From an uncultured Bacteroidales bacterium (GTDB lineage Bacteria > Bacteroidota > Bacteroidia > Bacteroidales > Bacteroidaceae), in NCBI GenBank assembly GCA_902763865.1, contig CACWTR010000005.1, positions 1 through 64,000 of the forward strand: a stretch of DNA of 64,000 bases, written 5' to 3'. Every line of letters starts with the position of its first letter. Positions within the stretch are counted from its first letter, which is position 1. Made by a program: the position numbers and the translations under genes. Below, in pieces: positions 53,704-61,869 of this stretch. The notes under the pieces were generated by a model. The model saw nothing but the letters and a program-made list of their open reading frames with translations, searched no databases and was not told the origin of the DNA.

Positions 53704-54613
53704 ATTGGCATTTGTCCGGGTGTTGGCCTGTGCCGGGTTCGTCTATGTATCTTCTGACGATGTCGCCGTATGCGTCTATGCGGCGGTCGCGCAGGAAGGG
53801 CCACCACTGGCGGACACTTTCCGTGCGTGCGAAATCGACTTCTACGATGGCTTTCTCTTCGGCATCCTGACTTGCTTCGTAGAGCAGTTCGCCCTGCTGA
53901 CCGGCCACGAAGCTGCTGCCCCAGAACTGTATGCCTCCGGTTGTTCCGCTTGGGTCCGGCTCGTGGCCGACGCGGTTGACGCTGACTACGGGAATGCCGT
54001 TGGCGATGGCATGGCTGCGCTGGATGGTCATCCAGGCTTGGCGTTGCCGCTGCTGCTCTTCGGGCGTGTCGGTGCTTTCGTAGCCGATGGCGGTGGGGTA
54101 GATGAGGAGGTCTGCTCCCTGCAGGGCCATGAGTCGTGCTCCTTCGGGGTACCATTGGTCCCAGCAGACCTGCAGTCCCAGCCGTCCTACGCTTGTCTGG
54201 ATGGGATGGAAGCCGAGGTCGCCGGGGGAGAAGTAGAACTTCTCGTAGTAGGCAGGGTCGTCGGGGATGTGCATCTTGCGGTGCATGCCGCAGATGCTGC
54301 CGTCGGATTCGAAGACGACTGCCGTGTTGTGATAGAGTCCGGCGGCACGGCGCTCGAAGAGGCTCGTGACGAGTACGACACGGTTCTCTCTTGCCACCTT
54401 TCCGTAGAATTGTGTTGCCTCTCCGGGGATGGGTTGTGCATAGCGGAAGCAGGCTGTGTCCTCTGTCTGGCAGAAGTAGGGGCTGTCGTGCAGTTCCTGC
54501 AGCACGATGAGCTGTGCGCCCCGGCCTGCGAGTTCGGCAATGCCGGAAGCCAGCTTCCTGCGGTTTACTTCGATGTTGTCGGAGCAGCTTTGCTGAATGA
54601 TTCCTATCTTCAT
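53702..54613 (-). CDS. aguB: N-carbamoylputrescine amidase
   Basis: Nitrilase-family enzyme that turns N-carbamoylputrescine into putrescine, CO2 and ammonia. The start is the ATG giving MKIGIIQQSCSDNIEVNRRK (303 residues, normal). The catalytic triad is visible: E40 in IVLQELHDS, K113 in MHRKMHIPDD and C150 in GLQVCWDQWYPE. The agmatine deiminase gene lies 57 bp upstream on the same strand, so the two carry out agmatine to putrescine in sequence. Confidence 0.94.
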   Translation of the reverse strand: MKIGIIQQSCSDNIEVNRRKLASGIAELAGRGAQLIVLQELHDSPYFCQTEDTACFRYAQPIPGEATQFYGKVARENRVVLVTSLFERRAAGLYHNTAVVFESDGSICGMHRKMHIPDDPAYYEKFYFSPGDLGFHPIQTSVGRLGLQVCWDQWYPEGARLMALQGADLLIYPTAIGYESTDTPEEQQRQRQAWMTIQRSHAIANGIPVVSVNRVGHEPDPSGTTGGIQFWGSSFVAGQQGELLYEASQDAEEKAIVEVDFARTESVRQWWPFLRDRRIDAYGDIVRRYIDEPGTGQHPDKCQ

Positions 54614-54670
54614 TGGTCGTTTGGTCGTTTGGGGGATTCTGTGCGGTAGCAAATTCTTCACTATTCACTT

Positions 54671-55723
54671 TTACTTTTCACTTCCCACTTGTCTTGGGAA
54701 CTGCATGGTGCAGCAGTGCAGGCTGCCGTGCTGGATGATGAGGGGCAGGCAGTCGATGCCCAGGATTTCGTGTTGGGGGAAGGCCTTGCTGAGCTGTTCC
54801 TTGGCTACGAGGTCGGTGTCGGGGTTGCCGTAGGTGGGCATCAGGACGGCTCCGTTGATGACGAGGAAGTTGGCATAGGTGGCGGGCAGGCGGTTGCCGT
54901 CTTCGTCGAAGACTGCCTTTGCCATTGGCAGGGGGATGAGCCGGTAGGGGTTGTCGTCCGGAGTGCGGAACGTCTTCAGCTGCTCCTCCATGCGGGTGAG
55001 CTCGTCGTAGTGCTCGTCGCTGGTGTCGAGGCATTGCACGTAGGCAATCGTGTCGTCGGGACAGAAGCGTGCCAGGGTGTCGATGTGGCCGTCGGTGTCA
55101 TCGCCGGCCAGGTTGCCGTGGTCGAGCCAGAGGATGCGCTCGGCGTGGAGCGTCTTGAGCAGACGTTCCTCGATTTGTGCCTGCGAGAGCGGTTGGTTGC
55201 GGTTGGGTGCCAGCAGGCACTGGCTCGTGGTCATGATGGTGCCGCGTCCGTCGCTCTCGATGCTTCCGCCTTCCAGCACGAAGTCCAGGTGGTTCTCGTA
55301 GCGTCCTGTCAGGATGCCTTGCCTTGCCATTCTGCGGCAGATGCAGTTGTCGAACTTGGAAGGGAACTTCTTTCCCCATCCGTTGAACTTGAAGTCGAGC
55401 AGGCGGGAGGATGCTTCGGGCGAGATGAGCGTGAGGAACCCGTGGTCGCGAGCCCATGTGTCGTTGGACGGGGCTTCGCAGAGCACGATGCGGCGCATGT
55501 TTGCGGCTGACAGCGTTTTCCTGAGCAGCCGCTGCACCTCATAGGGCTCCGGCGTGACGATGATGAGTTGTTGTCGCCCGGCAATGGCTTTCGCCATGTC
55601 AAGATAGCATCGGGTGACATCCTTCAGGATGGGTCGCCAGTCGGTGCCGCTATGCGGCCATGTCAGCTGCACGGCACTCTGTTCGTGCCATTCTGCTGGT
55701 AGTGTGAATTTGTTGTTCCTCAC
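54671..55723 (-). CDS. aguA: Agmatine deiminase
   Basis: Converts agmatine to N-carbamoylputrescine. I start it at GTG 55723 (RNNKFTLPAEWHEQSAVQLT): a TATCTTTG promoter box at 55748-55755 lies inside the longer frame to 55780, so that longer start cannot be used. The 350-residue protein has the PAD/AgDI motifs SNDTWARDHGF, FKFNGWGKKFPS, VLEGGSIESDGRG, GHIDTLARF and the catalytic Cys near residue 337 in HGSLHCCTMQ. The family often has HCxTQQ at that place. It is the first gene of the two-gene putrescine unit with aguB. Confidence 0.93.
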   Translation of the reverse strand: MRNNKFTLPAEWHEQSAVQLTWPHSGTDWRPILKDVTRCYLDMAKAIAGRQQLIIVTPEPYEVQRLLRKTLSAANMRRIVLCEAPSNDTWARDHGFLTLISPEASSRLLDFKFNGWGKKFPSKFDNCICRRMARQGILTGRYENHLDFVLEGGSIESDGRGTIMTTSQCLLAPNRNQPLSQAQIEERLLKTLHAERILWLDHGNLAGDDTDGHIDTLARFCPDDTIAYVQCLDTSDEHYDELTRMEEQLKTFRTPDDNPYRLIPLPMAKAVFDEDGNRLPATYANFLVINGAVLMPTYGNPDTDLVAKEQLSKAFPQHEILGIDCLPLIIQHGSLHCCTMQFPRQVGSEK

Positions 55724-55747
55724 CAAGGTATTCTGTTTTTTCGTGCG

Positions 55748-55755
55748 CAAAGATA
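55748..55755 (-). promoter_or_regulatory. aguA promoter, -7 box TATCTTTG
   Basis: Minus-strand TATCTTTG, 24 bp before the GTG start of aguA. It decides the start choice for that gene. Confidence 0.65.
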
Positions 55756-55893
55756 CGAAATAATATCGAGTTGCACACAATCTGAAGGCAGAAAAGACGC
55801 TTCCGACTGAATAATTCTTTCCGAAACAGGGGTGGAATGTCCCCGTGCTTAGGTGTCAATTCGCAACCGGTTAGTGTGGTTATGCTTTCAATA

Positions 55894-56270
55894 TGTCAAT
55901 TATTGCACACTTCGGAAAGGGTCGAAAAAGGGCGGTTTTCGCGTCGGTTTTGCGGGGAAGACGCGGGCTTGCGCCGATAAGCTCACGACGTGTTGGCCAA
56001 CACGTCGCGTCGTGTGGGCCAACGCGACGGGGAGAGCTTAGTGGAACTTCGTGCTGGAAAAGTGTGCAAAAACGGCAGAAATCGCTCCTTTTTGCAAGGT
56101 GGAGTTGGCAGTTTTGTGCTTTGATTTTAAGCAATCCGAATCGTAAGTTGCTGATAGACAATGCTGACTTGATTTGAGCCCCTGCTTATCCTTTGGGGGT
56201 AGGAAAGTATGCCGGAGGGCAAAATAATCGTTCCTGGCGCGTTTGCTCTAAAATGGTGTGTAAGCAAAAA
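55894..56270. repeat. 377-bp dispersed intergenic repeat, copy B
   Basis: Collinear with 46494-46870 in the same orientation and of equal length. It contains a perfect 22-bp palindrome at 55986-56007 (left half CGACGTGTTGG) where copy A has a degenerate inverted repeat. It lies in the divergent gap between aguA and the Nif3-like gene, just upstream of the latter's promoter. Confidence 0.8.
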
Positions 56271-56394
56271 CGGCTGTTTTGCTTTCATTTTGTCAGAATG
56301 CGTCGAATGAGCCAGCCTGTACGGATAAAAGTAAAAAGATGAAGGTTTAGGAAAAATATCGCACTCATTTCTTCCTTAATTCTGAAAATCTTCG

Positions 56395-56402
56395 TACCTT
56401 TG
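56395..56402 (+). promoter_or_regulatory. Nif3-like gene promoter, -7 box TACCTTTG
   Basis: TACCTTTG, 24 bp before the ATG at 56427. The frame open from 56400 overlaps this box, so the shorter start is favoured. Confidence 0.6.
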
Positions 56403-56426
56403 CCGCGCAATAACATACTGTATCGT

Positions 56427-57242
56427 ATGAGCGTAAGAGTTCAAGACGTGATTGGCGCCCTTGAAGATTTCGCGCCTCTGCCTCTGCAGGAAAGCTACGA
56501 TAATGCTGGCTTGCAGGTAGGATTGACAGAGACGGAAGTGTCAGGGGTTTTATTGTGCCTGGACGTAACCGAAGAGGTGATACGCGAGGCACTGGAGCTG
56601 GGCTGCAACATGATAGTGTCGCACCACCCGCTCATCTTCCATGCCCTCAGGCAGCTGACGGATGCAGATGCCGTGCAGCGGTGTGTGCGCCTGGCATTGC
56701 AGAACGACATTGCCATCTATTCGGCCCACACAAATCTGGATGCGGCAGTGGATGGAGTCAACTACATGATGGCCGAAAGGCTGGGGCTGGTGGACGTCGT
56801 GCTGCTTCAGCCCCGGCAGGTGGAAGTCGGCATCGGGACGAGGTCGCGCCTCGTGCAGGCCGGTTCGGGCGTGATAGGCTACCTGCCTCAGGGAGAAGAT
56901 TCGCTCGCCTTCCTGCAAAGGGTGAAACAGGCATTCAGCGTGGAATGCCTGATGCACAACGAGCTGCTGACGCGTCCCGTGCAGAGCGTTGCCATTTGCG
57001 GCGGGGCAGGGGACTTCCTCCTCGGCGAAGCTCTCCACGCAGGAGCCGATGCTTTCCTGACCGGAGAAATGCACTACCACCAGTACTTCGGCCACGACGG
57101 ACAAATACAGATAGGAGTGCTCGGTCACTACCAGAGCGAACAGTACACGACGGACATCTTCTCGACGGTGATAGGCGAGAGGTGCCCCAGGCTGCCGCTC
57201 TTCAAGACAACCGTCTGCACCAACCCCGTCAAGTACCTGTAG
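56427..57242 (+). CDS. Nif3-like dinuclear metal centre protein
   Basis: 271 residues from the ATG giving MSVRVQDVIGALEDFAPLPL. Metal-binding motifs of the Nif3/YbgI family are present: NAGLQVG, NMIVSHHPLIFHAL with its histidine pair, YSAHTNLDAA, and the C-terminal GEMHYHQYFGHDGQ. Some members act as GTP cyclohydrolase 1 type 2; in most the reaction is not settled. It stands 57 bp before a zinc-ribbon coiled-coil gene on the same strand, a pairing that is widespread in bacteria. Confidence 0.92.
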   Translation: MSVRVQDVIGALEDFAPLPLQESYDNAGLQVGLTETEVSGVLLCLDVTEEVIREALELGCNMIVSHHPLIFHALRQLTDADAVQRCVRLALQNDIAIYSAHTNLDAAVDGVNYMMAERLGLVDVVLLQPRQVEVGIGTRSRLVQAGSGVIGYLPQGEDSLAFLQRVKQAFSVECLMHNELLTRPVQSVAICGGAGDFLLGEALHAGADAFLTGEMHYHQYFGHDGQIQIGVLGHYQSEQYTTDIFSTVIGERCPRLPLFKTTVCTNPVKYL

Positions 57243-57299
57243 CCCCCGGCGGAATCAATGCAAACAAAAATCATAACAAGCGAAACATAAATAAAAAAG

Positions 57300-58127
57300 A
57301 TGGCAAGAGAAAAAACAAAGAAAGACCCCGCTGAGTACAGTGTGGAAGAGAAACTGGCAAACCTGTATGCCCTGCAGAGCATGCTCTCCGAAATCGACAG
57401 CATCAAGACCCTCCGCGGCGAACTGCCCCTCGAGGTGCAGGACCTCGAAGATGAAATCGAAGGCATGACGACCCGCATCGAGAAGATCGGCGCCGACATC
57501 GCAGAACTGAAGCGCGAGATAAGCGACCGCAATGCTAAAATCGCCGAGAACAACGCCAGCATCGAGCGCTACAAGCAGCAGATGGACAACGTGCGCAACA
57601 ACCGCGAATTCGACAGCCTGACCAAGCAGGTAGAGTATGCCGAACTCGACAACCAGCTCCACGAAAAGAAAATCCGCGAAGCCAAAGAAGTCGTCGAGGC
57701 AAAGACGGCAGAGATGACCCGCTGCAACCTCGAAGTCAACGACCGGCGCGTGATGCTCGAGACAAAGAAAGAAGAACTCGAGGAAATCGTCAGCGAGACA
57801 AAGGCCGAAGAGGAGAAGCTCCGCGAGCGTGCCAAGAACCTTGAAATCACCATCGAGCCGCGACTGCTCAACGCCTTCAAGCGCATCCGTCGCAACAGCC
57901 GCAACGGCCTGGGCATCGTCTCCGTACAGCGCGACGCATGCTGCGGCTGCTTCAACAAAATTCCGCCACAGCGTCAGCTCGACATCCGCAGCCGCAAGAA
58001 AATCATCGTCTGCGAATACTGCGGACGCATCATGATAGACCGCGAACTGGCCGGACTCCCCTCCGAGGCACAGGACACTCCAAAGAAGAGCGCACGCAAG
58101 TCGAGAGCCAAGAAGGCCGAAGAATAA
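57300..58127 (+). CDS. Coiled-coil protein with C4 zinc ribbon
   Basis: 275 residues. Residues about 10-190 are a long coiled coil (LEDEIEGMTTRIEKIGADIA, AKNLEITIEP). A C-terminal zinc ribbon follows with two cysteine pairs, CCGCFNKIPP and VCEYCGRIM, and a basic tail (KKSARKSRAKK). The architecture is that of the zf-RING_7/CT398-like family, which usually neighbours Nif3-like genes as it does here. The tail suggests nucleic acid binding (inference). It is followed 6 bp later by a solute-binding lipoprotein gene. Confidence 0.88.
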   Translation: MAREKTKKDPAEYSVEEKLANLYALQSMLSEIDSIKTLRGELPLEVQDLEDEIEGMTTRIEKIGADIAELKREISDRNAKIAENNASIERYKQQMDNVRNNREFDSLTKQVEYAELDNQLHEKKIREAKEVVEAKTAEMTRCNLEVNDRRVMLETKKEELEEIVSETKAEEEKLRERAKNLEITIEPRLLNAFKRIRRNSRNGLGIVSVQRDACCGCFNKIPPQRQLDIRSRKKIIVCEYCGRIMIDRELAGLPSEAQDTPKKSARKSRAKKAEE

Positions 58128-58133
58128 AAACCG

Positions 58134-58985
58134 ATGGCAAGAGCTGCGGAAATGGCAAGAAGACCCCTCTGGCTGCTGGTCCTGTTGCTGACCCTGTGCG
58201 GACCGGCACTCCTGTGCGCATGTTCCAAGGGCGACACCGCGACAGAGCAGGACATTTCCTCCAGCGGGAAGGTAGCCGAAATCAAGGCACGGGGCACGTT
58301 GCTCGTCGCTACGACAGGAGACTACCGCCCCCTCTCGTTCCGCGAAAGCGACGGCACCTACTGGGGCTTCGGCATAGAAGTGGCAAAAGAGATAGCCCGG
58401 GGACTGGACGTCGGGATTGCCTTCGTCCAGACCTCGTGGCCCACGCTCTCAGCCGACGTGCTGGCAGAACCCCAGACCTTCGACCTTGCCATTGGCGGCA
58501 TCACCATCACCGATGCCCGAAAGGAGACCATGCAGATGAGCGAAGGCTACCTGGCAAACGGCAAGACCATCCTCTGCCGCACCGCCGAGGCCGACCGCTA
58601 CCGCTCCCTCTCCGACATTGACCAGCCCGGAGTGAAGGTCATGGTGAACCCCGGCGGACTCAACGAGAAGTTCGCACGCCAGAACCTCAGCAAGGCCACC
58701 ATCCTCGTCCATCCGCAGAACGAAGAGATACCGTCGCTCATCGCCGAGGGCGAGGCCGACATCATGATAACGGAAATAACCGAAGCCCCCTACTACGTGC
58801 AGGCCGACAGCCGCCTTGCCGCCCCCCTGCTCGCCGCCCCCTTCACCCGCGGACAGATAGGCGTCCTCATGCGCAAAGGGCAGACCGACCTCATGCAGAC
58901 GGTGAACAGCACCATCCGCAGGATGAAACAGGACGGCACCCTCCGCCGCCTCCATGAAAAGTACGGACTGATATATGCCTACTGA
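58134..58985 (+). CDS. Solute-binding lipoprotein, PheC/SBP_bac_3-like
   Basis: 283 residues. The N-terminal signal contains a lipobox (ALLCACSKG). The rest is a family 3 periplasmic binding fold: IKARGTLLVATTGDYRPLSF, then GFGIEVAKEIARGL, DLAIGGITITDARKETMQMS and C-terminal MKQDGTLRRLHEKYGLIYAY. The pattern GDYRPLSF and GGITIT also fits periplasmic cyclohexadienyl dehydratase (PheC), so it could be an enzyme rather than a transport receptor; no permease gene is nearby. It is the last gene of the GC-rich part of the window. Confidence 0.85.
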   Translation: MARAAEMARRPLWLLVLLLTLCGPALLCACSKGDTATEQDISSSGKVAEIKARGTLLVATTGDYRPLSFRESDGTYWGFGIEVAKEIARGLDVGIAFVQTSWPTLSADVLAEPQTFDLAIGGITITDARKETMQMSEGYLANGKTILCRTAEADRYRSLSDIDQPGVKVMVNPGGLNEKFARQNLSKATILVHPQNEEIPSLIAEGEADIMITEITEAPYYVQADSRLAAPLLAAPFTRGQIGVLMRKGQTDLMQTVNSTIRRMKQDGTLRRLHEKYGLIYAY

Positions 58986-59156
58986 GGCGTAACAGTGTCC
59001 CCCATCCCCTCCCTTCTTGCATCCTTCTTCAATTGTAGAGGCTTAATGTCGCGCCCCTTCCATGCCTTGGAGAAGAAGCAAAAAAGCACTCCACCTCTAC
59101 CACCTCATCAGGGAGTATAAGCTAATGACATGGTGGGACTGAGTAGGGTGGTTAAG

Positions 59157-59774
59157 TTATAGCAATGATTTGTAGAAATCAACCACCTCTCTCATTGATG
59201 CAATATACATTCTCAATCTCCTTCCGTCAAGCGGTGTCCGCTTGCCATCCATCCAACTCAGTTCTTGGAATTCCCGACAGAACGTCTCGTAGTCTATCTT
59301 GCCCTGTTGATACCATAGCAACGCGTCGGCATAGACAGAGTAATACAGATTGCAGAACGGCTTGAAGAAGATGAAGTGTTCATCGTCTGCATAGACCTTC
59401 TTACAGAACTCCTCTACAACGCTTGGCACAAAGTGTTCATCGGCATATTCTTCCACAAGTTGCTTGAACTCCTTGTAAGTATCAATACATTCATTCACAC
59501 TTTCTTCCTTTGTTTGCAAGAAGTCCAACGGTGAGGAATGAATGACAGTCAACTGGTTCATCATTGCTGCCATCCGTTCCGCCTGCTGATAGGAAGTCTT
59601 CTCTTCACTCATGAACAACTCTCTATGAAGCATCGCCAAGTGATACTTACCGTAAGTCTGTGTCAACTTACAGGCCAACGTCACATCGAGCGCACGCCGT
59701 TGATAGCGTTCTGGCAATCCCTGTTGTGGATTCAGGTGACGGAGAGTCTTTTCAGAGAAGTATCTGATGTGCAT
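59157..59774 (-). CDS. Conserved-looking hypothetical helical protein
   Basis: I do not recognise the family. From the ATG at 59774 (MHIRYFSEKTLRHLNPQQGL) the protein is 205 residues and mostly helical, with segments such as ALDVTLACKLTQTYGKYHLA, LFMSEEKTSYQQAERMAAMM and a C-terminal YIASMREVVDFYKSLL. No signal peptide or membrane segment is seen. An in-frame start further out (59810) lies beyond a TAATTTTG promoter box at 59798-59805 and is excluded. It runs divergently from the CRISPR-iscB locus and lies at the edge of the AT-rich segment, so it may mark the island boundary. Confidence 0.7.
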   Translation of the reverse strand: MHIRYFSEKTLRHLNPQQGLPERYQRRALDVTLACKLTQTYGKYHLAMLHRELFMSEEKTSYQQAERMAAMMNQLTVIHSSPLDFLQTKEESVNECIDTYKEFKQLVEEYADEHFVPSVVEEFCKKVYADDEHFIFFKPFCNLYYSVYADALLWYQQGKIDYETFCREFQELSWMDGKRTPLDGRRLRMYIASMREVVDFYKSLL

Positions 59775-59797
59775 TATGTTCCTGTGTTTTCTATTTG

Positions 59798-59805
59798 CAA
59801 AATTA
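59798..59805 (-). promoter_or_regulatory. Promoter of the hypothetical gene, -7 box TAATTTTG
   Basis: Minus-strand TAATTTTG, 23 bp before the ATG at 59774. It points away from the CRISPR array. Confidence 0.55.
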
Positions 59806-59923
59806 CACATAAAAACCGATATGTCGAAATTAAATGAATTACTTTAGGGATAAAAAAACAAGAAAAGAGCCTCTTTTTCCTAAAATTGTTGGTATAGGCT
59901 GCGATACTTTGACGAGTTTTGTA

Positions 59924-59931
59924 TATCTTTG
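59924..59931 (+). promoter_or_regulatory. Promoter candidate for the CRISPR-omegaRNA-iscB transcript
   Basis: TATCTTTG matches the -7 consensus exactly and lies 69 bp before the first repeat. A 7-bp stem (TTGAAAT at 59935-59941 with ATTTCAA at 59946-59952) follows at the expected transcript start. The AT-rich sequence to 60000 would be the leader. No clear -33 TTTG is seen at the usual spacing. Confidence 0.5.
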
Positions 59932-60000
59932 CACTTGAAATCAAAATTTCAATCACTATAATCATTACGCCTATGAGAACAGACAATAAAATTAATGACT

Positions 60001-60363
60001 AATGTTTTTACCCACAAAAAACGCTGCCACAAACAGCATATACATCTACCCCGCTTTCACGTCAAGCATTGTGTTTACCCACAAAAATGCTGGCACTAAC
60101 AGCGCAGCCTCCGAGCGTCACGAACTAAGCCCATTGTGTTTACCCACAAAAATGCTGGCACAAACAGCGTTACCTTGTGCTCAACAGTAGCGCATTGATT
60201 GTGTTTACCCACAAAAATGCTGGCACTAACAGCGGCGGCAGCGACAATCTCCACATCGACCTATTGTGTTTACCCACAAAAATGCTGGCACTAACAGCCG
60301 TCATGCACATACAAACAATTAGCGAGTATTGTGTTTACCCACAAAAATGCTGGCACTAACAGC
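60001..60363 (+). CRISPR. CRISPR array: six repeats, five spacers, next to iscB
   Basis: The 36-bp repeat begins ATTGTGTTTACCCACAAAAA and ends TGCTGGCACTAACAGC. Copies start at 60068, 60133, 60198, 60263 and 60328, an exact 65-bp period; the copy at 60001-60037 is degenerate. Repeats 2, 4, 5 and 6 are identical; repeat 3 has one change (CACAAAC for CACTAAC), which is shared by repeat 1. Spacers are 30, 29, 29, 29 and 29 bp and unrelated to each other. The repeat can fold into two small hairpins, TTGTG/CACAA and GCTG/CAGC. The degenerate copy marks the left end as the older end. There is no cas1, cas2 or cas9 nearby; the last repeat abuts the omega-RNA region of iscB. Confidence 0.93.
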
Positions 60364-60605
60364 CTATAGTGAGTAAGCCGATTAGCCTCAGTCATTTAAA
60401 CATCATATCGAGAATATGAATATTGAATGAACTACGTTAGAAGTGAATGTATAGGCACCTTGAAATAGTCGTCCAAGTTTCAAGCTCTGCGGTCAGTGAT
60501 TAAAAGGAGCGAAAGCAACGGTGTTGCTGACAAGAAACCACTTTATAACATTGGCGATGGGCGCATAACGGGCATTAGCCCGACTTACAGTATTATAAAG
60601 AATAG
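60328..60605 (+). ncRNA. Omega-RNA (HEARO-type) scaffold of iscB, joined to the last CRISPR repeat
   Basis: IscB nucleases use a structured RNA encoded just before the gene, with the guide at its 5' end. Here 60362-60600 holds a row of perfect stems: GCCTATA/TATAGGC (60362-60368 with 60450-60456) enclosing TCATAT/ATATGA (60403-60408 with 60414-60419); CTTGAAA/TTTCAAG (60459-60465 with 60478-60484); GTCAG/CTGAC (60492-60496 with 60527-60531) around AGCAAC/GTTGCT, which compete for two bases; and CTTTATAA/TTATAAAG (60541-60548 with 60593-60600) enclosing CGGGC/GCCCG (60569-60573 with 60578-60582). The last stem ends 11 nt before the iscB ATG. The first stem uses the last two bases of repeat 6, so spacer 5 (60299-60327) would be the natural guide. 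The 5' boundary is inferred. Confidence 0.75.
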
Positions 60606-60611
60606 TCTCAT

Positions 60612-61865
60612 ATGGTATACGTATTAAATAAGAACAGTCAACCCTTGATGCCAACAGAGCGTCATGGCAAGGTTCGACGTATGCTTCGTGACGGCAAAGC
60701 TCACGTTGTACGACTTGAACCTTTTACCATTCAGTTGGACTATTCTTCTGGAGAAACAATCCAGGAAATATCACTCGGCATAGATGCTGGGAGCAAACAC
60801 ATAGGAGTTTCTGCTACGACTAAGAAGAAAGAACTCTTAGCTATTCAGGTTGAAGAACGAACGGATATAGTGGAGTTGTTGTCAACACGAAGGGAAGCGC
60901 GTCGAACTCGCCGCAATCGCAAGTTACGACACCGTGCGGCACGATTTGACAACCGCCGCCGCAAGGAAGGTTGGTTGACACCAAGTTCAGAAAACAGGGT
61001 AGTGGCACATCTGCGTATCATTCATCTTGTTAATTCCATACTTCCTATAGCAAAGACAACTATAGAAGTTGCACAATTTGATTCACAAAAAATTAAGAAT
61101 GATAAGATTTCTGGTGTTGAATATCAGCAAGGAGAACAGCTTGGTTTCTGGAACGTGAGGGAATATGTACTTGCAAGGGATGGTCATGTATGCCAGCATT
61201 GTAAAGGCAAGTCAAAGGACAAGATACTGAATGTCCACCACATTGAAGGCAGAAAGACAGGAAGTAATGCCCCTAACAATCTTATCACGCTGTGTAAGAC
61301 TTGCCACAAAGCATGCCATGATAGGGAAATAACCCTCAAAGTGCGAAGAGGTACAAGTCTGCGTGATGCTGCTGCAATGTCTATTATGCGATGGGAAGTC
61401 TATAATCGTGCTAAACAAGAATTCAAAAACGTGCATTTGACATACGGATATGTTACAAAGCATACTCGTATTCATAATAACATAGCCAAAACCCATTGTG
61501 CCGATGCACTTTGTATTTCAGGTAATGTGGGAGCTGAACGCCTCTCATGGTTTTATGGAGTTAGGCTGACAAGACGGCATAACCGTTCGTTGCATTTGTT
61601 CAAGCCAAAGAAAGGTGGAATTCGCCAAGGTAATTTGGCTCCTCACTGGATAGGCAAATCACGTCTACAACAATATGACTATGTGGAGTGGAATGGTCAG
61701 AGGGCTTTTGTTTCCGGTAGTTCGAATGGCAGACCATATCTAAAAAACTTTGACGATAAGTATATCATGACACCCAAAGCATCCGTCAACGCTAAGACGG
61801 TAAAGTTCATCAGGCGCAAGCGGGGGAGTATGATAATTGAGCAATTACTAAAAGACAGCATTTGA
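60612..61865 (+). CDS. iscB: IscB RNA-guided nuclease, CRISPR-associated
   Basis: 417 residues, the usual IscB size. The N-terminal PLMP domain is explicit (NKNSQPLMPTERHGKVRRML, PLMP at 11-14). RuvC-I has D58 in LGIDAGSKHIGV; an Arg-rich bridge helix spans about 93-118; RuvC-II has E152 in IEVAQFD. The HNH domain (about 175-245) has the CxxC pairs C194/C197 and C228/C231, H209-H210 in NVHHIEGR and the Asn in NAPNNLITLC. RuvC-III has H295 and D298 in THCADAL. The C-terminal 100 residues are the target-interaction region. All catalytic residues are present, so the nuclease should be active. It follows a CRISPR array and omega-RNA, and precedes an ApeA-like gene by 4 bp. No tnpA is in view. Confidence 0.95.
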   Translation: MVYVLNKNSQPLMPTERHGKVRRMLRDGKAHVVRLEPFTIQLDYSSGETIQEISLGIDAGSKHIGVSATTKKKELLAIQVEERTDIVELLSTRREARRTRRNRKLRHRAARFDNRRRKEGWLTPSSENRVVAHLRIIHLVNSILPIAKTTIEVAQFDSQKIKNDKISGVEYQQGEQLGFWNVREYVLARDGHVCQHCKGKSKDKILNVHHIEGRKTGSNAPNNLITLCKTCHKACHDREITLKVRRGTSLRDAAAMSIMRWEVYNRAKQEFKNVHLTYGYVTKHTRIHNNIAKTHCADALCISGNVGAERLSWFYGVRLTRRHNRSLHLFKPKKGGIRQGNLAPHWIGKSRLQQYDYVEWNGQRAFVSGSSNGRPYLKNFDDKYIMTPKASVNAKTVKFIRRKRGSMIIEQLLKDSI

Positions 61866-61869
61866 AGCA

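Noticed and set aside
55880..56161. A minus-strand small protein conserved in both 377-bp repeats
   Set aside because: The frame is open in both copies and about 40 of 73 residues match, but DNA identity of about two thirds would give nearly that by itself. Other frames are also open, and no promoter supports it.
60002..60359. Short plus-strand open frames through the repeat array
   Set aside because: They translate the CRISPR repeats (for example CVYPQKCWH or FTHKNAGTN units) and have no promoter or conservation logic. The repeat-spacer structure explains them.
60364..60611. A tracrRNA-like anti-repeat complementary to the full 36-bp repeat
   Set aside because: Only short matches (4-5 bp, such as CTAAC with GTTAG at 60436-60440) were found, no better than chance. 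The scaffold appears to work in cis.
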